NCBI GenBank assembly: GCA_024643345.1
Contig: JAHENB010000002.1
Span: forward strand, 1 to 64,000
Length of the DNA stretch: 64,000 nucleotides
Direction of reading: 5' to 3'
Origin: Maribacter sp.
Lineage (GTDB): Bacteria > Bacteroidota > Bacteroidia > Flavobacteriales > Flavobacteriaceae
Shown: one piece after another, positions 1 through 8,357 of the stretch
Layout of the letters: each line of letters begins with the position of its first letter
Numbering within the stretch: the stretch's first letter is position 1
Notes under the pieces: generated by a model
Databases searched by the model: none
Seen by the model: the letters and a program-made list of their open reading frames with translations, nothing else
Told to the model about the DNA's origin: nothing
Position numbers and translations under genes: made by a program

Positions 1-1
1 C

Positions 2-145
2 AATGAGGCCCTAAGAAGGAATATTCGAATCGGTAAACAGAACTCCAGATATTATGAAGTACTCGAAGGCCTTCAAGCTGGGGAGAAGGTAATTACGAGC
101 AATTATGATAGCTTCGGGGAAGCTGAAAAAATTGTACTAAAATAA
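2..145 (+). CDS. HlyD/MacA-type periplasmic adaptor, C-terminal end (partial)
   Basis: Only the last 47 codons lie in the window. The open frame runs from the left edge to a TAA at 143-145. It ends with a Gly-Leu-x-x-Gly-Glu-Lys-Val-Ile-Thr-Ser stretch followed by Tyr-Asp-x-Phe-Gly, which resembles the membrane-proximal end of RND/MacA-type membrane fusion proteins. Such adaptors link an inner-membrane ABC permease to an outer-membrane channel. Its place 120 bases before a MacB/LolD-type ATPase and six MacB-like permeases on the same strand fits that role. Substrate and subfamily cannot be read from so short a piece. Confidence 0.7.
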   Translation, partial: NEALRRNIRIGKQNSRYYEVLEGLQAGEKVITSNYDSFGEAEKIVLK

Positions 146-265
146 AATTGATTGGTGTCACATTACACTGATTTCGATGTCTTTAAAAAGGGAATATGCC
201 TTTGAAACATGTATTTAGGGGTTCTATCACAAGGATAATTAATAACGAAAAACAAGCAATCAAAA

Positions 266-961
266 ATGATACAGATCCAAAATTTAAAAAAGAGCTTTAG
301 AACGGAAGAGGTAGAAACCTTGGCATTGAACAATGTGAACATGAAAATAGCCGAAGGAGAATTTGTGGCCATCATGGGGCCTTCCGGTTGCGGCAAATCC
401 ACCTTGTTGAACATAATCGGTATGTTGGACAATCCTACAGAGGGTAGTTACCAGTTTGCGGGCCACGAGGTCGGTGGCCTCAAAGAACGCCAGCGTACCG
501 AATTGCGAAAGGGCAATCTGGGCTTTGTCTTCCAAAGTTTTAACCTGATCGACGAACTTACCGTTTTCGAAAATGTGGAGCTTCCTTTGATCTACCTTAA
601 GATGAAAAAGAGCGAGCGGCGCGAAAAGGTGATGAAAGTGCTCGAACGAATGAAAATCGCACATAGGGAAAAACATTTCCCCCACCAGTTATCGGGCGGG
701 CAGCAGCAGCGCGTTGCCATTGCAAGGGCGGTCGTCACCAACCCAAAATTGATCCTTGCGGATGAGCCAACCGGGAATTTGGATTCGAAAAACGGCATCG
801 AGGTCATGAATCTCTTGACGGAATTGAACCAGGAGGGCACCACCATCGTCATGGTCACCCATTCCGATCGAGATTCACACTATGCCCATAGGGTCATCAA
901 CCTATTCGATGGGCAGGTGGTGACCGAAAGCCATAATCGGTCGATAGGGGCCATGGCCTAG
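266..961 (+). CDS. ABC transporter ATPase, MacB/LolD type
   Basis: A 231-residue nucleotide-binding subunit that would power the permeases encoded downstream. All catalytic motifs are present: Walker A GPSGCGKST (38-46), Q-loop Gln90, signature LSGGQ (142-146) followed by the usual QQRVAIARA, Walker B ILADE with Glu167, a D-loop with NLD at 171-173, and the switch His199. The length and the Q-loop context (FVFQSFNLIDELT) are typical of the MacB/LolD/FtsE branch, whose partners are mechanotransmitting permeases rather than classical channel importers. It is separated from the first permease by 49 bases with no terminator, so one transcript is likely. Compared with the second ATPase of the locus (15774-16448) this one is fully canonical. 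Confidence 0.93.
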   Translation: MIQIQNLKKSFRTEEVETLALNNVNMKIAEGEFVAIMGPSGCGKSTLLNIIGMLDNPTEGSYQFAGHEVGGLKERQRTELRKGNLGFVFQSFNLIDELTVFENVELPLIYLKMKKSERREKVMKVLERMKIAHREKHFPHQLSGGQQQRVAIARAVVTNPKLILADEPTGNLDSKNGIEVMNLLTELNQEGTTIVMVTHSDRDSHYAHRVINLFDGQVVTESHNRSIGAMA

Positions 962-1010
962 GCCGCCATTGAAAGTATAAGTAGTTTATTCATCAATCTA
1001 ATCAATCATT

Positions 1011-3410
1011 ATGTTCAGGAATTATTTCAAAATCGCTTGGCGGAACCTCTGGAACAACAAAGGCTATTCGGTCATTAATATTGGCGGACTTGCCTTGGGT
1101 ATGGCCGTGGCCCTGATCATCGGACTTTGGATGCAAGACGAACTGTCTTACAATAGTTATTTTTCCAAAAAGGATAGGATTGCCGCGCTTTTCCAATCGC
1201 AAACCTTCAATAGCGAAACAGGCACGGGACCGGCCATACCCAGGCCCTTGGAAAAAGCCTTGCGAGACGGTTATGCCGATAATTTCAAGCATCTGGTCAT
1301 GTCGTCCTGGAACGAATCGCAATATCTGAACTACGAAGAGAAAAGCCTGTCGAAAACCGGCAATTTCATGCAACGGGAAGCACCTGAAATGCTGGACCTA
1401 AACATACTGAAGGGAGAGAAAGACGGGCTGCGCGAGATCAATTCGATCATGCTCTCCGAATCGGTTGCCAAGGCCCTTTTTGGGGAGGAAGAGCCCATTG
1501 GGAAGGTTATCAAAGTGAACAGTCAATATGATATGGAGGTAAGTGCGGTATATGAGGATATTCCGATTAACAACTCCTTCAACGATGCTGAATATATCAT
1601 GCCTTGGGAGAAGTATCTGAGCATACGGGATTGGGTAAGAAATGCCGAGGACCAATGGGGCAACAATTCATTTCAAATGTTTGTCCAAATTGCGGATAAT
1701 ACCTCTATGGAAAAGGTAACGGCCACGATAAAGGATGTTAAAAAGACCTTGAACGAAGATACTGCCGAGTTCAATCCACAGTTGTTCCTTTTTCCGATGA
1801 AAGACTGGTATCTCAGGGGTAATTTTGAAAATGGACAACAGACCGGGGGTAGAATAAAATATGTTTGGCTGTTCGGGATCATTGGGGCTTTCGTATTGCT
1901 CCTGGCCTGTATCAACTTTATGAACCTCAGTACGGCACGTTCTGAAAAAAGGGCAAAAGAGGTAGGTATCCGAAAATCCATCGGTTCTCAGAGAAACCAA
2001 TTGATCAACCAGTTTTTGAGCGAATCGCTACTGGTGGTATTCTTTGCTTTTTGCATCGCGGTATTGATTGTTTTGTTATCTATAAACGGGTTCAACGATC
2101 TGTCAAAAAAAGTGATCTCCTTTCCTTGGGGGAGCTCCATTTTCTGGCTGAGTGCGCTTGTTTTTGTATTGCTGACCTCTTTGCTGGCCGGTAGTTATCC
2201 TGCACTATATTTATCCTCCTTCCGACCTGTTGATGTATTAAAAGGAACGTTTAAGTCAGGAAAGTATGCTGGGTTGCCAAGAAAAATTTTGGTAGTCGTA
2301 CAATTCACTGTTTCGGTCGCCTTTATCATTGGTACGGTCATTGTCATGCAACAGATCAACCATGCCAAAAACCGCCCTGTGGGATATGATAAGGAAGGGT
2401 TGGTACAAATACCCACCATGAGCCAAGATTTCGAAGGCAAATACGACCTGATGCGCAGTGAGTTCCTGAACTCGGGTGCTGTGGTCGAAATGTCTTCATC
2501 GAGCAGTCCCACTACACAAATTTGGTCTAACCGCAGTGGCTTTGATTGGGAAGGGAAGCCCGAGGGATTTCAGGAAGATCTGGCCTGGACGGAGGTTTCC
2601 TGGGAATATGCGAAATCATTGAATATGAAGATCCTTGAAGGCAGGGACTTTTCCAGGGAATTTGCCTCGGATTCGAATGCGGTATTGATCAATCAAACGG
2701 CCAAAAAATATATGGGCCTCACGAACCCTGTTGGCATGTTGATTGAGGATGATGATGAAGAGGATCCGGAACCGCCTATGAAAATTATCGGCGTGGTCGA
2801 GGATATGATCGCACAATCGCCGTATGAACCTGTGAAGCAGGGCATTTATGTTTTTGATAAGCATGGTAATTCCAGTTATTATAACCTGAGGTTAAATCCA
2901 AAGCAAAGTGCCAGCCAGAATATTGCGGTCATAGAAAGGGTCTTCAAAGCGCATTTTCCCGATATTCCTTTTCAATATGATTTTGTGGATGATGAGTATG
3001 GTGAAAAATTCGCATCGGAAGAACGGATCGGAACCCTATCCGGAATTTTCACGGCCTTGGCCATTCTCATAAGTTGCCTAGGCCTGTTCGGTCTTACCTC
3101 TTTTGTGGCGGAACAGCGCACCAAGGAAATCGGGGTGCGAAAAGTATTGGGCGCCTCTGTTTTCAATGTTTGGAACATGCTTTCAAAAGACTTTCTGAAA
3201 CTGGTCATCATCTCCTGTTTTATTGCGATACCCATCTCGTACTATGTGATGAACGGTTGGTTACAGGACTACCCCTATCACGTCATCATGGAGTGGTGGA
3301 TTTTTGTCTTGGCCGTGATCGGTGCCCTGGCGATAACCCTACTAACGGTGAGTTTTCAAGCGATCAAGGCCGCGAATGCAAACCCCGTTAAAAGTTTAAG
3401 AACCGAATAA
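1011..3410 (+). CDS. MacB/FtsX-type ABC permease 1 of 6
   Basis: A 799-residue inner-membrane permease. A first membrane helix (about 20-42) leads into a periplasmic core domain, then three helices from about 285 to 400. The unit is repeated: a helix near 430-450, a second periplasmic domain, and three closing helices. Each half carries the FtsX-family cytoplasmic motif (KRAKEVGIRKSIG at 313-325 and RTKEIGVRKVLG near the C-terminal helices). A normal MacB has four helices and acts as a dimer, so one copy of this protein equals a pseudo-dimer. The second periplasmic domain contains an acidic run, DDDEEDPEPP, not seen in the sister proteins. The C-terminus NPVKSLRTE is shared with copies 2 and 3. 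Substrate unknown. Confidence 0.9.
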   Translation: MFRNYFKIAWRNLWNNKGYSVINIGGLALGMAVALIIGLWMQDELSYNSYFSKKDRIAALFQSQTFNSETGTGPAIPRPLEKALRDGYADNFKHLVMSSWNESQYLNYEEKSLSKTGNFMQREAPEMLDLNILKGEKDGLREINSIMLSESVAKALFGEEEPIGKVIKVNSQYDMEVSAVYEDIPINNSFNDAEYIMPWEKYLSIRDWVRNAEDQWGNNSFQMFVQIADNTSMEKVTATIKDVKKTLNEDTAEFNPQLFLFPMKDWYLRGNFENGQQTGGRIKYVWLFGIIGAFVLLLACINFMNLSTARSEKRAKEVGIRKSIGSQRNQLINQFLSESLLVVFFAFCIAVLIVLLSINGFNDLSKKVISFPWGSSIFWLSALVFVLLTSLLAGSYPALYLSSFRPVDVLKGTFKSGKYAGLPRKILVVVQFTVSVAFIIGTVIVMQQINHAKNRPVGYDKEGLVQIPTMSQDFEGKYDLMRSEFLNSGAVVEMSSSSSPTTQIWSNRSGFDWEGKPEGFQEDLAWTEVSWEYAKSLNMKILEGRDFSREFASDSNAVLINQTAKKYMGLTNPVGMLIEDDDEEDPEPPMKIIGVVEDMIAQSPYEPVKQGIYVFDKHGNSSYYNLRLNPKQSASQNIAVIERVFKAHFPDIPFQYDFVDDEYGEKFASEERIGTLSGIFTALAILISCLGLFGLTSFVAEQRTKEIGVRKVLGASVFNVWNMLSKDFLKLVIISCFIAIPISYYVMNGWLQDYPYHVIMEWWIFVLAVIGALAITLLTVSFQAIKAANANPVKSLRTE

Positions 3411-3454
3411 CATAACATCATCATCATATTCATCATCATCAAAAAACACTGATC

Positions 3455-5887
3455 ATGCTTAAAAACTATCTAAAAATCGCTTGGCGGAGCTTAAAAAATC
3501 ACCCCTTTTTTACCTTTCTAAATACATTTGGCCTCGCAGTTGGTATGGCGGGAGGCCTGCTCATTTCACTCTATATTTATGATGAATTGAGTTTTGATAA
3601 AATGTTTGCCGACTCAGACCGTATTCACCGCATCAATGCGGACATTAAATTTGGTGGAGCCGCCCAAAAATCGGCCGAAGTATCGGCGCCAATGGCAGAT
3701 GCCATATTGCGAGACTTTCCGCAAGTAGAGCTCGTTACCAGAATTCGCAACCGTGGCAGCGCACTTATTCGAAAAAGCAATACCGCGGCCAATACCAAAG
3801 AACTCCATGTTGCCTTTGCCGATTCAACATTTTTCCGCATGTTCGGGATATCGCTGATCGTCGGCGACCCAATATCGGCGCTTAAGGAGCCCAATACCTT
3901 GGTCATGACCCGGACCGCTGCCGAGAAACATTTTGGGGTCAATGATGCCGTAGGACAAAGCCTCTTGCTGAACAACAACGATACCTATACGGTTACGGGT
4001 GTAATCGATGATTTGCCCACAAACTCCTTTTTGAGGGACCATACCATATTTATGGCGATGTCAGGGCATGAGGATGCCCAGCAAAGTGAATGGGGCAGCC
4101 ATAATTATTTCACTTTTGTAAAACTTATCCCTGGTGCCCATATTGAGGACATACAGCAACCTTTACAAGGTATGCTGGGCAAATATTTGATTCCATGGGT
4201 GCAAGCTATTTTTCCCGGAATGACGGAAGAAGCCTTCGAAGCCTCCGGGAACTATCTAAGATATACCACCATCCCGCTGATCGATATTCATCTCCATTCC
4301 GACCGGGCAACCGAGCTAAGTGCAAACAGTAGTGTCGAAAATGTTTATATTCTATCTTTCATTGGGCTGTTCCTACTATTATTGGCCTGTGTCAACTTCA
4401 TGAATTTATCCACTGCACAATCCCTTAAAAGGGCAAAGGAGGTAGGGGTGCGCAAGACCTTGGGATCTAACAGAAGTGATTTGATTGGACAGTTCTTGAC
4501 AGAATCGGGGCTCATTTCCTTCCTTTCGCTATTGCTTGCTATCATTATTGCCCTTATGGCCCTTCCTTTTTTCAATACGCTTTCGGGCAAATCGATCGTC
4601 ATCCCATTTTTCAATCCCTTCTTCTGGTTACTTTTACTGGTTGCCACGGTATTTTTTGGGCTCTTGTCCGGAAGTTATCCCGCTTTTTTCATGTCGAAAT
4701 TTATGGCGGTCAAAGTACTTAAGGGAAGTGGGTCCGGTAATATAGGCGGAGGCAACATACGTAATTCACTGGTCGTATTTCAATTTGCGATTTCGGTTTT
4801 TTTGATCGTCAGCACCCTTGTTGTTTTTCAGCAATTGCAATTTATTAAAAGTAAGGACCTGGGATTCACCAAAGACCAAGTGCTTATTATTGAAGATGTA
4901 CACGCTGCGGGCAACCAATTGGAATCCTTCAAGAAAGAGGTCGAAAAATTGTCCCCTGTAAAAAGCACCTCCCTAAGTGGCTTTCTGCCCACACCATCAT
5001 TTCGCAATAATTCCTCCTTTTTCCAAGAGGGATCCAGGGAACAGGAAGATGCCCTGAACATGCAGATCTGGACTGTTGATCACGATTATCTTTCAACCCT
5101 AAATATGGAAATCGTTGCCGGAAGGGATTTTGACAGACAGTTCGCCACCGATTCTACGGCACTAATTTTAAATGAATCTGCAGTGGCCATCTTGGGGGTT
5201 GAGCCTGATAATGCCTTGGGAATGAAACTATCACATGACCTAGAGAACGAAAATCCGGTGTTCTTAACGGTAATCGGTGTCGTTAAAAATTTCCATTTCG
5301 AATCGCTTCGTGAAAATATAGGTGCCTTGAGCATGACCTTGGGGAATTCAACGGGAGCAATGGCCGTAAAGTTGCAGGCAGGGGATTTTTCAAATGCGAT
5401 AGCACAAATAGAGACCGTTTGGAACAAAGTGGCACCGGGCCAGCTATTCAATTATAGTTTTATGGAAGATGCATTCAATACAACCTATCAGGCAGATCAG
5501 CGATTGGGTCGAATATTTGTGATTTTTACGGTCTTGTCGATTTTGATCGCTTGTTTGGGATTATTTGGGTTGGCGGCATTCAATGCGGAAAAAAGAACCA
5601 AGGAAATTGGCATTAGAAAGGTCATGGGCGCGACTGTTGGCCAAATATCCTATAAACTTTCGATCGATTTTCTAAAACTGGTCGGGATCGCCATACTTAT
5701 TTCCTTGCCCATCGGCTGGTTTGCGATGAACAAATGGTTGGAAGACTTTTCGTTCAGAATAGAAATAGGGTGGTGGGTGTATGCCTTGGCGGCCCTATTG
5801 GCCATAGTGATTGCCCTGTTGACGGTAAGTTATCAAAGTATCAAGGCGGCGATCGTGAACCCTGTTAAAAGTTTGCGTACCGAATAA
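3455..5887 (+). CDS. MacB/FtsX-type ABC permease 2 of 6
   Basis: An 810-residue paralogue of the preceding gene with the same eight-helix, two-periplasmic-domain layout. The coupling motifs are KRAKEVGVRKTLG (first half) and RTKEIGIRKVMG (second half). It opens with MLKNYLKIAWRSLKNHPFF and closes with NPVKSLRTE. The 44-base spacer before it is made largely of CAT triplets, and a shorter version of that spacer precedes copy 3, so the two probably arose by local duplication. The start is the ATG after the conserved GATC; no purine-rich ribosome site is visible, as is common in this phylum. The periplasmic domains differ clearly from copy 1, which suggests distinct cargo or partner contacts rather than simple redundancy. 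Confidence 0.9.
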   Translation: MLKNYLKIAWRSLKNHPFFTFLNTFGLAVGMAGGLLISLYIYDELSFDKMFADSDRIHRINADIKFGGAAQKSAEVSAPMADAILRDFPQVELVTRIRNRGSALIRKSNTAANTKELHVAFADSTFFRMFGISLIVGDPISALKEPNTLVMTRTAAEKHFGVNDAVGQSLLLNNNDTYTVTGVIDDLPTNSFLRDHTIFMAMSGHEDAQQSEWGSHNYFTFVKLIPGAHIEDIQQPLQGMLGKYLIPWVQAIFPGMTEEAFEASGNYLRYTTIPLIDIHLHSDRATELSANSSVENVYILSFIGLFLLLLACVNFMNLSTAQSLKRAKEVGVRKTLGSNRSDLIGQFLTESGLISFLSLLLAIIIALMALPFFNTLSGKSIVIPFFNPFFWLLLLVATVFFGLLSGSYPAFFMSKFMAVKVLKGSGSGNIGGGNIRNSLVVFQFAISVFLIVSTLVVFQQLQFIKSKDLGFTKDQVLIIEDVHAAGNQLESFKKEVEKLSPVKSTSLSGFLPTPSFRNNSSFFQEGSREQEDALNMQIWTVDHDYLSTLNMEIVAGRDFDRQFATDSTALILNESAVAILGVEPDNALGMKLSHDLENENPVFLTVIGVVKNFHFESLRENIGALSMTLGNSTGAMAVKLQAGDFSNAIAQIETVWNKVAPGQLFNYSFMEDAFNTTYQADQRLGRIFVIFTVLSILIACLGLFGLAAFNAEKRTKEIGIRKVMGATVGQISYKLSIDFLKLVGIAILISLPIGWFAMNKWLEDFSFRIEIGWWVYALAALLAIVIALLTVSYQSIKAAIVNPVKSLRTE

Positions 5888-5914
5888 CATCATCATCATC
5901 AAAAAACAGAGATC

Positions 5915-8329
5915 ATGTTAAAGAACTATTTCAAGATAGCTTGGCGCAACCTTCTTAAAAATAAGGGCTATACCGTCATAAACATTTCTGGATTGGCCGT
6001 TGGCGTATGCTGCTTTCTGTTGATAACGCTCTATGTAAAAAGCGAATTCAGTTATGATCGTTTCCATTCTAAAAGGGATCGGATCTATAGGGTTTGGCAA
6101 CATGAGAACTATGGCCCAAAGGAAGATTTCGTAAACACGATCACGCCCGTATCAATGGTCAAAGTGCTCAAAAACAGCGTTCCAGAAATAAGTGAAGGTA
6201 CTCGGGTGTATCGCTTCAACAGCTTGGTGAAAAGAAATAACAATGAATTCAACGAAGCGGTAAGGGCGGTCGATCCATCATTCTTTCAAATTTTTGATTT
6301 CGAACTTCTTGAGGGCAATCCCTCCGCTCCCTTGGTAGGTGCCAATTCAATTGTATTAAGTGCCTCGGCAGCCAAAAAATACTTTGGGCTCGAAAACCCG
6401 ATTGGGCAAACGCTTGAACTGAAGTTCGACGAAAAGCTTAAGTTTCTGGAAGTAACCGGAATCATGGCCGATCCCCCGCAGGAATCGAGTATCCAATTCG
6501 ATCTTTTGGTGTCACTTGAAAACGAAGCGGATTTTTTTGGTGAAAGGGCAAGGCGCAGCTGGTTCAATGTTGTGGTCGAGTCGTATCTTATGTTAATGCC
6601 AGATCAGTCAGTGGGTCAACTGGAGGCCAAATTCCCAGAGGTCATCAAACAATATTTGGGCGACAACTTTGAGGAAGATACCTTTTTTCTGCATCTACAG
6701 CCATTGACCGAGATACACCTTGATACCTCTTTGCCCGCGGGCCTGGAACCTATTTCGAATCCAATGTACTCTTATGTATTGGCCAGTATAGGCTTTTTGA
6801 TATTACTTTTGGCATGTATCAACTTCATAACCTTGGCTGTCGGCCGATCTTTTTCCAGGGCCGTTGAGGTAGGGGTAAGGAAAGCATTGGGGGCGTTCCG
6901 CAAACAGTTAATCTATCAGTTTTGGGGCGAGGCCTTGTTCATTACCTTTCTTTCCGTGGTATTTGGGATTTTCTTGGCCTATCTATTTCTAGGTACTTTC
7001 AATGACCTTACCGGTAAATTGCTCAGACTTGACTTCGATGCCGGTTTTTGGGCAGTCACTTTTGGATTGATCATTTTTATTGCGTTGATCGCGGGGGTCT
7101 ATCCATCGGTCATACTTTCCAAGTTTAATCCCATTGAGGTATTGGTGCGCAATAAGATAAAAGGCAGTTCAATGGGCCTGCTCGGAAAAGGACTGGTCGT
7201 TGCACAGTTTGTCGCATCCCTTGTGATGATTGTCAGTACCTTAATCATAGGCATGCAAATCGACTTTTTAGTCGGTAAAGACCTGGGCTATCAAAAAGAT
7301 GCTATCGTGGTGGTGCCTACCAACATGTCGGGCGACGAAGCGGATACATTTGCCGCTTTGTACGTTGCCGAACTCCAAAAACAGCCCCAAGTGATCGATG
7401 CCTGCGCTTCTATTTTTAGTTTCGTTGAAAATGCATGGTTCGGCGTGGGGTTTACCGACAGTAAGGATGTTTATCGGGAATTCGTTTTCAATAGTGTGGA
7501 TGCTCGATTTCTTAAAACCCACAATATTCAGTTGGTGGCAGGCAGGGATTTTCAACAGGGGAATATCAGTGATGCGGAAAATGGGGTTTTGGTCAACCAA
7601 ACGTTTGTCAAAAGGTTTGCTTTGGAAAATCCCATAGGAACCAAAATTGATAAATTTGGTGTCACCATCCTGGGTGTAGTAAAGGACTTCAATTTTCAAT
7701 CGTTGAACCATCGCATCGAGCCCTTATTGTTGGGTATAAATCCGGCGCCGATCTTTAGCAATGCAGAGAACGTGGAATCACAATATATTTCCCAGCCTAG
7801 GGTCTCGGTTCGCTTGGAAGCTACCCGTATGACTAGCAATATTGCCAAACTGAAAGACACTTGGGAGAAATTGAATCCGTCACAAGTTTTCGAATATACA
7901 TTTTTGGATGAATCTTTGGCATCCCAATATAAGAACGAGCAACGCTCTAGAACGATCGTAAAAATAGCATCGCTCCTATCTGTTTTTATTGCTTGTATGG
8001 GTCTATTCGGCTTGGCTACTTTGACCGTTGCACGTCGCAAGGCTGAAATTGGCATACGAAAGGTAATGGGCGCCAGTATTTGGGATATTGTGACGATGGT
8101 GTCCAACGATTTTCTCAAATTGGTATTGGTAGCAACTTTGGTAGCCTTTCCTATTGCTTGGTGGGCCATGCATCAATGGCTCCAGGATTTCGCATACCAC
8201 ATTGGCATAAGTTGGTGGATTTTTGCCTTGGCAGGGATTATGGCACTTTGCATAGCCCTTATAACGGTGAGCTACCAAGCTATAAAAGCAGCGATAGCGA
8301 ACCCTGTTAAAAGTTTGCGTACTGAATAA
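5915..8329 (+). CDS. MacB/FtsX-type ABC permease 3 of 6
   Basis: An 804-residue member of the array with the duplicated helix/periplasmic-domain/three-helix plan. The first coupling motif is shortened to RAVEVGVRKALG, preceded by TLAVGRSFS instead of the usual NLSTA..., and the second is RKAEIGIRKVMG, so this copy departs from copies 1 and 2 at both cytoplasmic contact sites. The last nine codons are almost base-for-base identical to those of copy 2, a trace of duplication or gene conversion. Only 27 bases separate it from copy 2 and 28 from copy 4, with no terminator on either side. Confidence 0.9.
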   Translation: MLKNYFKIAWRNLLKNKGYTVINISGLAVGVCCFLLITLYVKSEFSYDRFHSKRDRIYRVWQHENYGPKEDFVNTITPVSMVKVLKNSVPEISEGTRVYRFNSLVKRNNNEFNEAVRAVDPSFFQIFDFELLEGNPSAPLVGANSIVLSASAAKKYFGLENPIGQTLELKFDEKLKFLEVTGIMADPPQESSIQFDLLVSLENEADFFGERARRSWFNVVVESYLMLMPDQSVGQLEAKFPEVIKQYLGDNFEEDTFFLHLQPLTEIHLDTSLPAGLEPISNPMYSYVLASIGFLILLLACINFITLAVGRSFSRAVEVGVRKALGAFRKQLIYQFWGEALFITFLSVVFGIFLAYLFLGTFNDLTGKLLRLDFDAGFWAVTFGLIIFIALIAGVYPSVILSKFNPIEVLVRNKIKGSSMGLLGKGLVVAQFVASLVMIVSTLIIGMQIDFLVGKDLGYQKDAIVVVPTNMSGDEADTFAALYVAELQKQPQVIDACASIFSFVENAWFGVGFTDSKDVYREFVFNSVDARFLKTHNIQLVAGRDFQQGNISDAENGVLVNQTFVKRFALENPIGTKIDKFGVTILGVVKDFNFQSLNHRIEPLLLGINPAPIFSNAENVESQYISQPRVSVRLEATRMTSNIAKLKDTWEKLNPSQVFEYTFLDESLASQYKNEQRSRTIVKIASLLSVFIACMGLFGLATLTVARRKAEIGIRKVMGASIWDIVTMVSNDFLKLVLVATLVAFPIAWWAMHQWLQDFAYHIGISWWIFALAGIMALCIALITVSYQAIKAAIANPVKSLRTE

Positions 8330-8357
8330 AACCTCATCAATCACAAAATGGAGCATC

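Noticed and set aside
3411-5914. CAT-triplet spacers as a CRISPR or satellite array
   Set aside because: There are only two clear copies, 2.4 kb apart, with no regular repeat-spacer pattern and no cas genes; they are gene leaders copied with the permeases.
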